Assembly: GCA_954871525.1 (NCBI GenBank)
Contig: OX940872.1
Coordinates: 13,973,180 to 14,037,179, forward strand
Direction: 5' to 3'
DNA: 64,000 nucleotides
DNA from: Parietaria judaica
Taxonomy: Eukaryota > Streptophyta > Magnoliopsida > Rosales > Urticaceae
The notes under the pieces were generated by a model. That model made no database searches and was not told where the DNA came from. It worked only from the letters and a program-made list of their open reading frames with translations. The translations under genes were made by a program, and so were the position numbers. Each line of letters begins with the position of its first letter. Within the stretch, counting starts at the first letter, position 1. Below, piece by piece: positions 11,159 through 21,390 of the stretch.

Positions 11159-12321
11159 ACAACTTATTCCGTCCAGTCAAACTTAACATCCGTTAGTCTA
11201 TCGCCATGTCACTTACACGTGGCAAACTTTGGGTATTTATGCTGTGATAAAACCAAAGTTTGGGTATTTATGCTGCGATAAACTATTTTTAAAAAAATGG
11301 TTGCTGACATCATCTAAATAAAGGTTAAAATATTATGGCTTTGGTAAGACTCGAACTCATCACTTCCCCCACATATAAGAGCAGCATAACCACTAAACAC
11401 ATTCACTCTCACGTTATATCTTGACGAAAATAAGAATATAAATAGAAACATATTAATAAGTGGCATAGTCATAGAAACATATGTTTTTTCGCACTGGTTT
11501 CGGATTAACTTATTAGGAAAGAGGTTGGGTTGACCTTTTCGGACCAGGATTGAGTTGACTTTTTTGGAACGGGGTCAGGTTGACTTTTTCAGACCCATGG
11601 GTTGACTTTTACAGAATTTGGTCGGGTTGAATATTTTGTACTGGATTCAGGTTGAAAAAGTTAACCCAACTCTGTTTCTAAAAGTTAACTCGACCCGGTT
11701 CTGAAAAAGGCAACCCAAACTCATACCAACAAAGTCAACATGAATCCGGTACAAAAAATTCAACTTGACCACTGTTCAAAAAATTCAACTCAACCCCGTT
11801 CTAAAAAAGTCAACTTGACCCCGGTCCGAAAAATTCAACTGACCCCGTTTCAAATTAGTCAACCCGAACTCGTTGCGAAAAATACATATGTTTCTATTAC
11901 TATTATCACTTATCAATAAGTTTCTATGTATATTCTTTTTTTGTCAAGATATAACGTGAAGCGAATGTTGTTTGATGGTTATATTGTCCTTTTATAAAGG
12001 GGAAAGTGATGAGTTCGAGTCCTCCCAAAACTATAATATTTTAACTTTTACTTAGATGACGTGAACAAGCGAAAAAATATATAACATGGTTTATCGCGGC
12101 ATTAATACCCAAATTTTGATTTTATCGCAGCTTAAATACCCAAAGTTTGATATAACGTGTAAGTGACGTGGCGATTGACTAATGGATGTTAAGTTTGACA
12201 GGACGGAATTAGTGCTTGGCACAGATTGACCGAATTTGACTACTTTAGCCGCTATAAATCCAATTTGGACCTTTATCGACATAAATCACGAAAGTTTGGC
12301 TACTTTAGCCACTATTATCCC
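11159..12321. mobile_element. Fold-back element with long inverted arms (Mutator-like family), copy 1
   Basis: Two arms of about 300-450 bp are inverted copies of each other. The right arm ends in GGGATAATAG (minus reading) at 12321, and the left arm lacks its outermost ~100 bp. The loop (about 11490-11880) is a degenerate minisatellite of GGTTGACTTTTT-type units that itself switches to the complementary AAAGTCAACC form halfway. The same family occurs at 38083-39351 (loop in opposite orientation), 37792-38082 and 36437-36622. No coding capacity was seen. Confidence 0.7.
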
Positions 12322-12823
12322 TTTTAAGAAATGTGTTAAATGAAAATGGGATACAAAATACAAATACAGGTCTACAATTTTTATTTTTTATTTTTTTATA
12401 AAATAGGGGTTTTGTGGAACAATAAAATAAATATTAAAAAAATAACACAAAGGTGCAACAAGTAGCTATCTTGAAAGGGATTTCATGAAGCATAGCTCTT
12501 TCGTCATCTTATTTAGTGTACATTACGATCCTATCAAAAGTGATGACGTTCGACTTTATCAAATATTTTACCTTTTACATATTGAGTTGACAATTGCTAA
12601 AAATATCAATATATGAAATCTTTAAGAGTCAAATTATCACAAATCTGTACGTGTTAACGACTAAATACATTAGTAACTCTGAAATAAAATACCGAGCTGA
12701 CATATTTCAAGCCATATATATAGTATTATATTAACATGTTCTTTAATCCCAAAAAGTTGGTCTCCAAGGTAAACGGATATCGCACATTCCAGATTTGATT
12801 CTCTCTGGACGCAATAATTGGGG
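12322..12823. other. Spacer between fold-back element and CNX2 duplicate
   Basis: This AT-rich stretch has no recognisable feature. It is absent from the corresponding position beside the second copy of the duplication. Confidence 0.4.
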
Positions 12824-14196
12824 TCACTGAGGTAGTCTTCCGGTCGATAATACCATGGCCTCGTGATTACTAATCGGGACTCAAGTGTTCCCAGATACCA
12901 CGATAATAAATAAAACAATGTGTATATACATACATATATATATGTATATTATATTATATTAATATGTTATAGACTTGGTAAAACATGCAAGCGTCTCTGC
13001 CACCCAATAGTAATTTTGATACAGCATATTCAAGTACAATTATATTGATAAAATAAGGCCATCTAATTTATCTTTATTGACAAAAGTTATTTATTTATAT
13101 AGGAAGGTGATAAAATATATAAAACACATAAATAATATTTAACCACCGTCCACAACACAAGAAGTCACTCTCCTATTTTCCAATATAATAATAAAATAAA
13201 AAATAAAAAGCTATTTGGTGTAAAACTACATGTGTTGAGTTTGACAATGACAAACCTTTTCATGCGCCCAGGGATAGAGTAATGGTCACACTGAAAATGA
13301 AAAAGAGATTAAAGCTATGAGTGAGAAGCTAGTGAAACAATGGAAGATGTTTTCCCAGTGCCAAAGAAAAATACGACTCTGGAGACGAGGCATTAGCTTT
13401 GTGGCGTACCGAGAGTTAGCCACCGATGTGGATCATAGGTCTATTTGGCGTCTTTGCTAGGTCCAACATTCCGGCATGTGAAGCTTTCTTTCTCTTCACC
13501 TGAAACGCATCAAAATGAAATTAGCCAACTTTGCAAAAGATTTTTCATATTATTTTTTCTCCAAATGAGATACTTTTGAACATGAAAACAATGTGAAAGG
13601 CCTATTGGATAATATAGAAAACTCTATTATGGTCCATAACGGAATTAGATCCGGAAAAATTACTCTTCGGCCACAGGCGGAAGCACGTTGTGATGACCCT
13701 TGGTTGTAGCCACCCCAAAGATTTTGTAACTATTATTAGGTTCAAGCAAAATACATGTCCCCGGCCAATGTAACAGTAACTCTTGTAGAATTAAATCCCC
13801 TGTTTGCTTTAACTAGACTTGTAGTACTCTTGAATCCTGATTACAATATGTTCACTTTGGACCATGGCAAAGGCAGGAAGGCTAAGGCCCATCACTTTGC
13901 CTCACAATCTAGACCTAGTAAAAATATCCAAAAAAAATTATCCAAAATACCCGATAAGCGTCTTTAATCTCTCCCAATCAGAAATAAATACCGAATAACA
14001 ATGCCACCGGATGATTAATGTCGTGTTATATGATATCATGGGTATTTACGTATGTCCTTTATTGTGCTTCCCGTTATTTTATCATGTGTATTTAGGTATT
14101 TTTATTCATTTAAGCTTAATTAAGATTTGCCCATGCCTTGTACGCTGTTGAACACTGCTGAGAATGTTATGTTCTGATTGTTGTTTTTGTTTTGGA
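12824..14196 (-). repeat. Segmental duplicate of the CNX2 3' end
   Basis: This stretch is nearly identical to 39384-41277. It contains the CNX2 3' flank, the terminal coding exon, and the first part of intron 5. It lacks the 461-bp hAT MITE (40473-40933) and about 52 bp near 40156-40210 found in the other copy. The left limit in both copies is TCACTGAGGTAGTC. The right limit is the shared TTTGGA (14191-14196 and 41272-41277). Confidence 0.9.
13416..13499 (-). pseudogene. Orphan copy of CNX2 exon 6
   Basis: These 84 bp encode the last 27 residues of CNX2 plus stop ([15 protein letters not shown] to HIGG). The splice acceptor TTTCAG and the TAA are intact, and the sequence is identical to 39970-40053. 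No upstream CNX2 exons accompany it, so it is a duplicated 3' fragment and not a gene. It could act as a terminal exon if transcription entered from the PPR side on the minus strand, but this is speculation. Confidence 0.85.
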
Positions 14197-14265
14197 CGCC
14201 GGTGGCTCGGCACGAAATGACAACTCGTTCCCGTCGATCATCTCAACTTGACTACCAACTCACTT
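14194..14265. other. Patchwork junction (filler DNA) copied from the adjacent PPR gene
   Basis: 14194-14215 is an exact 22-bp copy of 15032-15053 in the same orientation. 14216-14265 is an inverted copy of about 15636-15685 with a few mismatches. This patchwork joins the end of the CNX2 duplicate to the PPR 3' flank. The shared TTTGGA/GGA gives microhomology at the first switch. Confidence 0.8.
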
Positions 14266-14321
14266 GACAGTTTTGTCTCATTCGTGAAAGAGACTGTGCA
14301 CTCGTGATGTTTGCAATAAAG

Positions 14322-15683
14322 TTAGGAATCTCTCTCAGTTCTGTCAGTTGTCTGTTGTTGACTCAAACTGGAGAGTCTGTTCTCCAGTTCTCCAACCAAA
14401 TCGATCCTGCCGGAGCGCCGGAGAGCCTCCGCGATACTCGTATATACTCGGAAACCCGGCCTTAACCCTTTGTCTATCATTAGAAGAACGATTTCCAATG
14501 CACTCTGAACTCTTCCCTTTTTCATATGAAGCTCCGCGAGCAGACAAAACCCTAAATTATGGCCCCAACCGACCAAGTAGTCCCGCGCCTCCTCGAACCT
14601 CTCTGCACTGACATAAGCCCTCACAAACGCAGCGTGTGTGGATGCCCGGGGCTTGAGCCCTGTTCTATCCATTCTCTCCACGAGCTCTCGAGCGAGATCG
14701 AACCGCCCGAGGCTGCACGCCTTGAGGACGACGATCTCGAAGGTGATCTCGTCGGGAGCGCAGTCCATGGTGCTCATTCCTCCGACCAACTCTTCGACGC
14801 TCTCGGCCGTCTTGCTTCGGGTACTGAGGACGAGGTTGTGGCTCACCACGCTCGGCTGGCAGCCTCTCAGCCGCATTTCGTCGAGCAACGAGCGAGCAGC
14901 GTCGGCGCCGCACCGGCGACAGGCATCTCTGATAAGGATATTGTAATGTGAAGCGCTATACTCGGTGATCCGCATCACGAATTTCGCCGTCTCGAACGCG
15001 CCTGAGGCGCTGAACTTCTCGATCAGCGCTCGGACGCCGGTGGCTCGGCACGATCCTCCAACACGGTTCAATATGTGCACAACTCCGGCCACCGAATCGG
15101 TAAGAGTCGTCGACGATTCAGGCAAGAAACAGAACGCGTCTTGCGTCAGACCAATCTGTTGAAGTCTGAATTCGATCAACGCGCGAGTCATCGACTCGTA
15201 ATCGTTTAAGCGACCGAAGTTGTCAATCAGAAGACTGCAAATCTTGTGGTTTCGACTCAGATTAGGTCTCGAATCTCTGATCCAGTTGAAGAACCGCAAT
15301 GCAGGTAAACTTTGGGCGCTCAGGGCACGGAAAACCTCAGTGATGGAGGCGACGGAGAGGCTTAAGTTCGCGCGATTGAGCCTCGACTCGAAATCGCTCT
15401 CGTTTTTTCGAACGGCGTCAAGTATTTCCCCAAACCTGGTCTGCTTCGCTCCGAGCTCTCTGGTGCCGCTGCGAGATGCCTTTGAATATGACCGCAGACA
15501 ACGAAACTGGTCGAAATCGCGAGCAGAGGCGGCCGAGCTCGAGGAAGCGGAGGCGAGGAGAGAGAAGATGCGGCAAGAGGTTGAGGAGTGTCTTCACTCT
15601 TGGAAGAGACTCGCAACGCCCATGAACGAAGAGGAAGTGAGTTGGTAGTCGAGTTGAGATGATCCACGAGAGCGAGTTGTCAT
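14322..15683 (-). pseudogene. P-class PPR protein gene with one premature stop
   Basis: The frame runs from an ATG at 15683 to a TAA at 14322 (454 codons) with a single interruption, a TGA at 15594-15596 (codon 30). After it the frame stays open to the end. The last 240 residues hold about six degenerate P-type PPR repeats, e.g. HYNILIRDACRRCGADAARS, TFEIVVLKACSLGRFDLARE and VYTSIAEALRRSGRI. PPR proteins are helical RNA-binding proteins, usually imported into mitochondria or plastids to process organellar transcripts. The serine/arginine-rich N-terminus (residues 40-75) fits a transit peptide but lies downstream of the stop. There are no introns. The start codon lies two bases from the break with the cytochrome c fragment. 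Possible fates are a recent pseudogene (CGA to TGA is one transition) or translation from a later ATG, giving a protein without the N-terminus. Confidence 0.75.
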
Positions 15684-15685
15684 TA

Positions 15686-16253
15686 TTGCCTCCCGAACAA
15701 GCCGTTTAGGTTGGGCCCTGAAATTTTCAAAATAAATTAACCAATGTGAAACCACTAAAATTAGCAGAGCACAATTGTGACATGGAAACACGGTGTTCTA
15801 AAGAAAAATGCAAATTCAATCATCGTATCATCATATGGCCCTAGAGATTTTGTATCTAAAGTCGTTCAATCCAACAGCATTTGGCGTACAAATACCTATG
15901 AAATTAAACTCAGGAGAGACATAAAACAAGATTTTGGAATTATCCATTATTTTTCTTCCAATTGGCAGCCGAATCAAGAACCAGCAACATCTTCACAAGC
16001 AATCCGTCTTGAAAAGAATCACAGCAAGGCACTGATCCTAATTGCTCTACGGAAAAATCTATGGCTTGGTTCGAAGATTACGAAAGAATCAAATCAAGAA
16101 CCAGAAGGAAAAGGAAAACAGCAATCGAAACGATCGATTACCTTGCTTGTGACCAGCTCCTTTGTCGACGGTGTGGCACTGAGCGCACTTGGTCCTGAAG
16201 ATCTTGTCGCCGGACTTCTCGTTACCGAGAGGAGCTTCGCTGAAGGACGCCAC
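15686..16253 (-). pseudogene. Truncated cytochrome c gene: exon 1, intron, 11 codons of exon 2
   Basis: Exon 1 (16142-16253) encodes the plant cytochrome c N-terminus, with the haem-binding CAQCH inside [19 protein letters not shown]. The donor GTAATC follows at 16141 at the usual conserved intron position, and the acceptor TTTCAG precedes exon 2 at 15717. Exon 2 gives PNLNGLFGRQ and breaks off at 15686 into TAATG of the PPR gene, which supplies an immediate stop. The start codon appears mutated: GTG stands where ATG GCG TCC would be expected. The rest of exon 2 (methionine ligand and C-terminus) is not in the window. Cytochrome c carries electrons between complexes III and IV; this remnant cannot. 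Confidence 0.85.
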
Positions 16254-16377
16254 ATTCGTTATGCCTTCAGAGAGAGAAGGAACTTTCTAGGGTTTCTTGA
16301 GAAGAGAGGGGTGTTTCGAAGAAAATGGAGGAATTTAAATTAAGCTTTTTATTTTTTAGGAAGAAGAATATTCCAAC

Positions 16378-17217
16378 CAAGGTTCGACTTACCGATGTTA
16401 CCGATAAACCGATTACTGTTTTCGACGGATTAATCGATAGCTTACCGATTAACCGACGGAAAACCTATAATACTGTAGATTACCGATTACCGATACTTTT
16501 CGATGATTATCGACGGATTATCGATACTTTTCGATACTTTTCGACAGAAAACTTATAAAATATTTTGATAATATCATACCACAAAACATATGTTAAATTA
16601 TTAAGTGTATATGTATAATATTAATATTGGTTGAAGTGTATAATATTAAATGAATATACATATTAAGTGTATATGTATGTTAGGTGAAATATCTATGTTA
16701 AGTGTATAATATTATTTGAAGTGTGTAATATTAACTTAAATTATTAAGTGAAGTGTATGTGTATGTTAAGTGTGAATGTGTGATATTAGTTGAATAACAA
16801 AAAGTCCCACATTGATAGATGACAAGAGTTTGGTGATGTTTATATACTAAATATTAGGGACAAGGAGTTGGGCCCTTTGGGTCATAGGATTTTGTGGATG
16901 GGGGAGGACTCACACAAATGTTACACCACCACACGCGCGCCGCCGACCGACCGGACGTGCGAGGCGGGGTGGGGTGGGGTGCTCTTGTGTAAGGATAATT
17001 ATTTTTGCCGAAAGTTTAATTCAATTTTTTTTATTTAACCGAAAAGTCCGTATTTTTTACACGCATTTTGTCAAAAATCGGTTGGAAAAGGTTTTATCGA
17101 AAAGCTCGATAATCGTCGAAAAGTATATAAAAGCGATAAGTATTACAGCCGGCAACTTACCGGTAACTACCGAAAATTGGCGATTATCGACAATTATCGT
17201 CGAAAATGCGAACACTG
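16378..17217. mobile_element. Complete non-autonomous hAT element in the cytochrome c 5' flank
   Basis: This 840-bp element is bounded by CAAGGTTCGAC on the left and GCGAACACTG on the right. The right end in reverse complement is CAGTGTTCGC, an hAT-type terminus. The 8-bp target duplication ATTCCAAC is perfect (16370-16377 and 17218-17225). Both ends carry dense subterminal motifs built on CGATTATCGA/ACCGATTACCGA (16390-16560 and 17070-17210). The middle (16560-16960) is AT-rich with repeated TTAAGTGTATAATATTA units, also seen near 52350-52650. No coding capacity was seen. Confidence 0.85.
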
Positions 17218-17451
17218 ATTCCAACCATCGGAACGCCGACTGCCACGAGCCTCTATTCACGTGGCGTAATTTTAGTGGCTTGTCAATTATTCACTTTTCT
17301 TTTTCTCTCTCCAAAAGGCACTACTTACGATACGACACAATCGACGAAATTATCTATAACTTTATCCTTGTCGTTTCCATTATTTATTTGTTATTATTAC
17401 TATGAGAAAATAAAAATTTGGAAAATGTAGATTTTAATTGATGGGATGGAC
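17218..17451 (-). promoter_or_regulatory. Displaced upstream flank of the cytochrome c fragment
   Basis: When the hAT element and one target copy are removed, this sequence becomes continuous with the cytochrome c 5' leader. It contains CACGTGGC (17258-17265), a G-box-like core. The promoter role is inferred from position. Confidence 0.35.
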
Positions 17452-18211
17452 CAAGATTTCAAAAATCGCGATTATCGAGCGATTATCGTTCGATTAATCG
17501 AAGAAATGGTGTTCTCGATAACTTATCTCTGGTAATCGTTGCCGTTTTATACTTTTCGCGATTTTTCGAACCGAAAACTTAGGTACTTTTTGCTAAAGCT
17601 TTTCGAGTGTAAAAAAAACGATAATCGGGGGATTTATCGTGCAAATATGGGTAAGTTCCAAACCCTAATATAAAAGCCTCCTTTTTTCTGTTACCACGAT
17701 TTCAGCCTCACTTCTCGACCTCCAAACCCTATTTTTCGTCTCTTGCTTCCCAAATTTTATACCTTGCCGCGATAATCGGCTAGAGAAGAGGGTTTCTTTT
17801 CGTCAATTGCCCAGCTTGTCGAAGCCCTAGTTTTTTCACAGCAAAAGTTCCAAGTTCGTTTAATCTCGAAATATTAAAGTATTTTTAGGGTCTTTTTAAG
17901 TAATTTTTGAGTTTTTTATAGATTACATGTTGTATATGCATAAATTGTGTAAAAAAATTACAGCAATATTCTATATTTCTAGAATTTACTTAGAAATGTA
18001 TTAAGTTGAAATGAAAGTTCAACATGAAGTTCATATAACTTTGATTGTACAATTTGTAATTTTGAATCAAATATTGTTCTTGAATTTGATTTTTCTTAGG
18101 TTTATTAAGGAATAAGGATGGATTATGATGGATGGTGTGCTTTTTGTTATTTTTTTTGCAGATTTGGGGGTGATTTGGGGCTGATTTCAAGCTTTGTCCG
18201 AATTTTGTATA

Positions 18212-19345
18212 ATAACGGCAAAGGTATTTATGTTTTGTAAATTATTGAACTTGAGCTAGATTTTGAACATTTTTTATGAAATTTCATTTATTAAAGTCGT
18301 GTGAAATTAGAAAACTGAGTGTTTGACATAATTTTTTTTGTAATTTGATGTTTTCTCGAATTTTTGATTTATTATGACAAAAGTACATATGTTTAAGAAA
18401 ACAGTGAGTTTGAGCTAGTAAATTGATCTTTTTTCATGTAATGTCATTTTATAAAAATGTATATGATTTATAATGTGTGAGGCTGGAATTTTTTTTTATT
18501 ATTTTGACTTTTTTTTTAATTATAAACTTATTGCGGCAAAAGTACATATGTATCAGAAATAAGTGAATTTGAGGTACTTAATCATTTTTTTGGTGTAGTT
18601 TCATTTTATAAAAGATATTATACTTTACAATCTGTGAGGTTGACATAACTTTTTTTTTATTATTTTGACTTTTTTCTGAATTATAAACTTATTGCGGCAA
18701 AAGTACACATGTATCGGAAATAAGTGAATTTGAGGTACTTAATCAACTTTTTTTGTGTAGTTTCACTTATAAAAAAATATTATAATTTACAATCTGTGAG
18801 GTTGACATATATTTTTTTATTATTTTTATTTTTATCTAAACTTTTAAATTAGAGCGGCAAAAGTACCTATGCATCGGAAATAAGTGAATTTGAGCTAGTT
18901 AATCAATTTTTTTTGGTGTAGTTTCATTTTATAAAAATTATTATAATTTACAATCTGTGAGGTTGAAATAAATTTTTTTATTATTTTGATGTTTATCCGA
19001 ATTGTTAAATTATTGCGGCAAAAGTACCTATGCATCATAATTAAGTGAATTTGAGCTAGTTAATCAACTTTTTTGGTGTAGTTTCATTTTATAAAAATTA
19101 TTATCATTAACAATCTATGAGGTTAATATAACTTTTTTTTTATCATTTTGATGTTTATCCGAATTGTTAAATTATTGCGGCAAAAGTACCTATGTATTAA
19201 AAATCAGTTGATTTGAGCTAGATAATAGATTTTTTTGGTGTAGTATCCTTTAACTCATACCATATAATTTATAAATTGTGACTGTAAATTTTTATTTTTT
19301 TTGTAATTTGACGTTATTTTATTATTGCAGCAAAAGTACATATTC
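18212..19345. repeat. About eight tandem units of ~160 bp in the hAT leader
   Basis: Units recur at about 18212, 18375, 18534, 18691, 18848, 19011, 19173 and 19324, each carrying TTATTGCGGCAAAAGTACMTATG followed by TGAATTTGAGCTA and a T-rich block. They lie directly upstream of the transposase ATG at 19400. No ORF spans them. Confidence 0.75.
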
Positions 19346-19399
19346 TTAATAAGTTTATTACATGTTAATTGATGCGTTGGTATCGTCCTTTTTGGGAAA

Positions 19400-21307
19400 A
19401 TGAGTAAAGACGCCGCAAGGAAACATTGTTCTCCTTTGGGAGAGGGGAATAACTCAAGCTTCAAGTGCAACTATTGCGGGCATGAAATAAAAGGTGGCGG
19501 TATAACTCGGATGAAGGCTCACTATGGATACGATCCGAAAAATAATAATACAAGGACATGTGAGAAGATTCTGCCCGAAGCTCGCGAAGAAGTTCGAGGA
19601 TCACTCGAGAGCTCACAAAAAAAGAAAGAAAAGAAGATCAATCTTGAAAAGGATGTGGCAGATCACATCAGGTCAAATATTTTACCGCCTTCGATTGAGG
19701 AAAATATGGAGGAACTCGAGAAAGAAATAGCCAGACAAACCAAGATTGTACGTAGGCAGGCACAAGGTGCTCAATGGACGGAGGATCAATTAGCAAGTCG
19801 GAGAACCATCGGTTCTGGTGGTAGTCCAGCTCCCTCGCACTACCGTTCAGAGTCTGCGAAGCAAAAAAAAATTGATGCGTTGTTAGCACCAGAGAAGGAG
19901 GAAGCAATGGGCAAAGCAGCGGGGAAGTACTTCTACAACAAAAATGTTCCGTTCGCTCATGCCGATGACCATCATTATAAAAACATGATGCATGTTGCTC
20001 ACACCCTAGGTACGATTTAATTCATCATTTCTAATTTCATATTCGTAAAACTTTAGTTTAAAGATATAATATTTAGTTTTTGTTAATAATATTCCATTCT
20101 TCTTCGTAGGCCCCGGAGTCCCGACACCGTCAGTGTATAAACTTACGACCAAGTATTAGGATATCGAAGTGGCGGAGTGGATGGAGTACAAGGATATTAT
20201 GAAGAAATTGTGGCGTGAATTCGGGGTCACCATTGTTGACGCGGTTTCCCACCTCAAACAGTCAAGTGTGACTTGTGAGCGTATGATATTTTTGAATAAG
20301 ACAATTTGGTGGGATTCGATCTCTCACGTTGCAAGCTCTCGATTCACTCACGATATATGTGTATATGTAAAAGCAATATAAATGAGACGAGGGATTTTTT
20401 TATAGAGGTTCGTCCCAAGGCGGTAGTTGACTACTTCCTCTGTTAGTTTATTGCGACAATTGACATAGACGGATAACTACAGACAGCAAAATCACGCCTA
20501 GAGGTGGAAACGAATCGGAAAGAGGGAAAGAACACAACAAAATCTCAAAGTGAGCAAAAATGCCGGGTAGAAGCTTTCGGTGTATTCTCTCATAATTGTA
20601 AGTATGTGTGTGTGTTGATCTGAGCTTGAGCTTGGTATTTATAGGCTTCAATTCTTCCCATTGGTCTTCCAGGAATCATGGGTCTTCTCTCCGCACTGAC
20701 CGGGCTGAATGGACGATCTTGCTACACGTGTTCAGCGACTTCGTTCTCGTCATCGTGTTTGAATTATACCCGTTAGAGGCTTGACTCCGTGCTCCTGGTC
20801 TTCCGCTTGGATTTGAAGTGGGGTGCCGGGTAGAGAATATGACAATTCTACCCTCGTCTTTCTGGTTTGATGTCGAGTGGATACTAGGCCTTTGGGCTCT
20901 TTGGGCCGAGTGGCCTTGTATTTGTTGGCTTTGGTCTGATTGAGAACTTCTCTGGGCTTCTCAATTGGGCTTTTGTGAATATCGATTTATCTCTTTAAAG
21001 CCTTTTGTCTTTGTTTGCAAATTTAATTAATTCACAACTTTAGCACTTTATGTCATGTTAAATAATGACGAATTTGTACATCAACAACCATCATGTCGGA
21101 TGGCTGGACAGTCCCGACAAATATGTCCATCTTCAACATCCTGGCGTACTCTTGTGGAAAGACGATTTTCATTAAGTCGGTCAACGCGAGCGGTAAAGTA
21201 AAGAATTCAGATTACCTATGCAAGGTGCTGGATGAAGTGATTGAGGATGTCGGACCACACAACGTGGTCCAAGTCGTGACGGATAACAGTGTTAATTATG
21301 TTAAAGC
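19400..21307 (+). pseudogene. hAT transposase (BED zinc finger, DUF659), split by a solo LTR
   Basis: Exon 1 (19400-20009) begins MSKDAARKHCSPLGEG and carries a BED finger (CNYC near residues 24-27, then an HX...C pair by residue 53) and a coiled basic region. A GT-AG intron (20010-20109) precedes exon 2, which has a TAG at 20157-20159 and continues AEWMEYKDIMKKLWREFGVT. The 853-bp solo LTR splits the next codons. The frame resumes exactly with MSDGWT and VVQVVTDNSVNYVKAGK, the DUF659/hAT core. The rest, including hATC, is lost at the gypsy breakpoint. Transposases of this family bind the element ends and catalyse cut-and-paste; this copy is dead. Confidence 0.8.
20234..21086. mobile_element. 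Solo LTR (TGTTGA...TCAACA family) inside the hAT transposase
   Basis: This 853-bp sequence begins TGTTGACGCGG and ends GTACATCAACA, flanked by the perfect 5-bp duplication ACCAT (20229-20233 and 21087-21091). Excision on paper restores the transposase frame through GVTI-MSDGW. The same family lies at 51274-52266. Strand is not assigned because no PBS or internal region is present. Confidence 0.9.
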
Positions 21308-21384
21308 GGGTAAATGATTTTCCTCGCTTCGATCCTGGACCGTCGGATCCAAATGTGCCTCTTCAGCTTCGTGCGCCTCTTCTC

Positions 21385-21390
21385 TATAAA
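21385..21390 (+). promoter_or_regulatory. TATA box of the antisense aORF
   Basis: TATAAA lies 138 bp upstream of the ATG at 21528 and matches the box of the copy at 1032-1037 in sequence context and distance. This indicates a separate promoter pointing against gag-pol. Confidence 0.5.

Larger units (their letters stand above)
17452..21312 (+). mobile_element. hAT element with BED/DUF659 transposase, right part lost
   Basis: The left tip CAAGATTTCAAAAATCGCG resembles the tips of the elements at 16378 and 51065. It is followed by a subterminal array of CGATTATCG motifs (17468-17640). Then come a ~1.1 kb tandem-repeat leader, a two-exon transposase pseudogene and a solo-LTR insertion. The element ends abruptly at about 21312, where gypsy aORF upstream sequence begins. 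The right terminus is missing, so target duplication cannot be tested; the left 8 bp would be GGATGGAC. Confidence 0.65.

Noticed and set aside
13660..13735. A further coding exon ([18 protein letters not shown]) inside the CNX2 duplicate
   Set aside because: The same sequence lies within intron 5 of the real CNX2 gene, whose exons join without it; there is no match to CNX2.
14559..14951. Plus-strand frames opposite the PPR 3' half
   Set aside because: They are shadows of the PPR frame; composition and lack of motifs argue against coding.
15220..15648. Plus-strand frame over the PPR 5' half
   Set aside because: It is an opposite-strand shadow of the PPR coding sequence; the minus frame has recognisable repeats.
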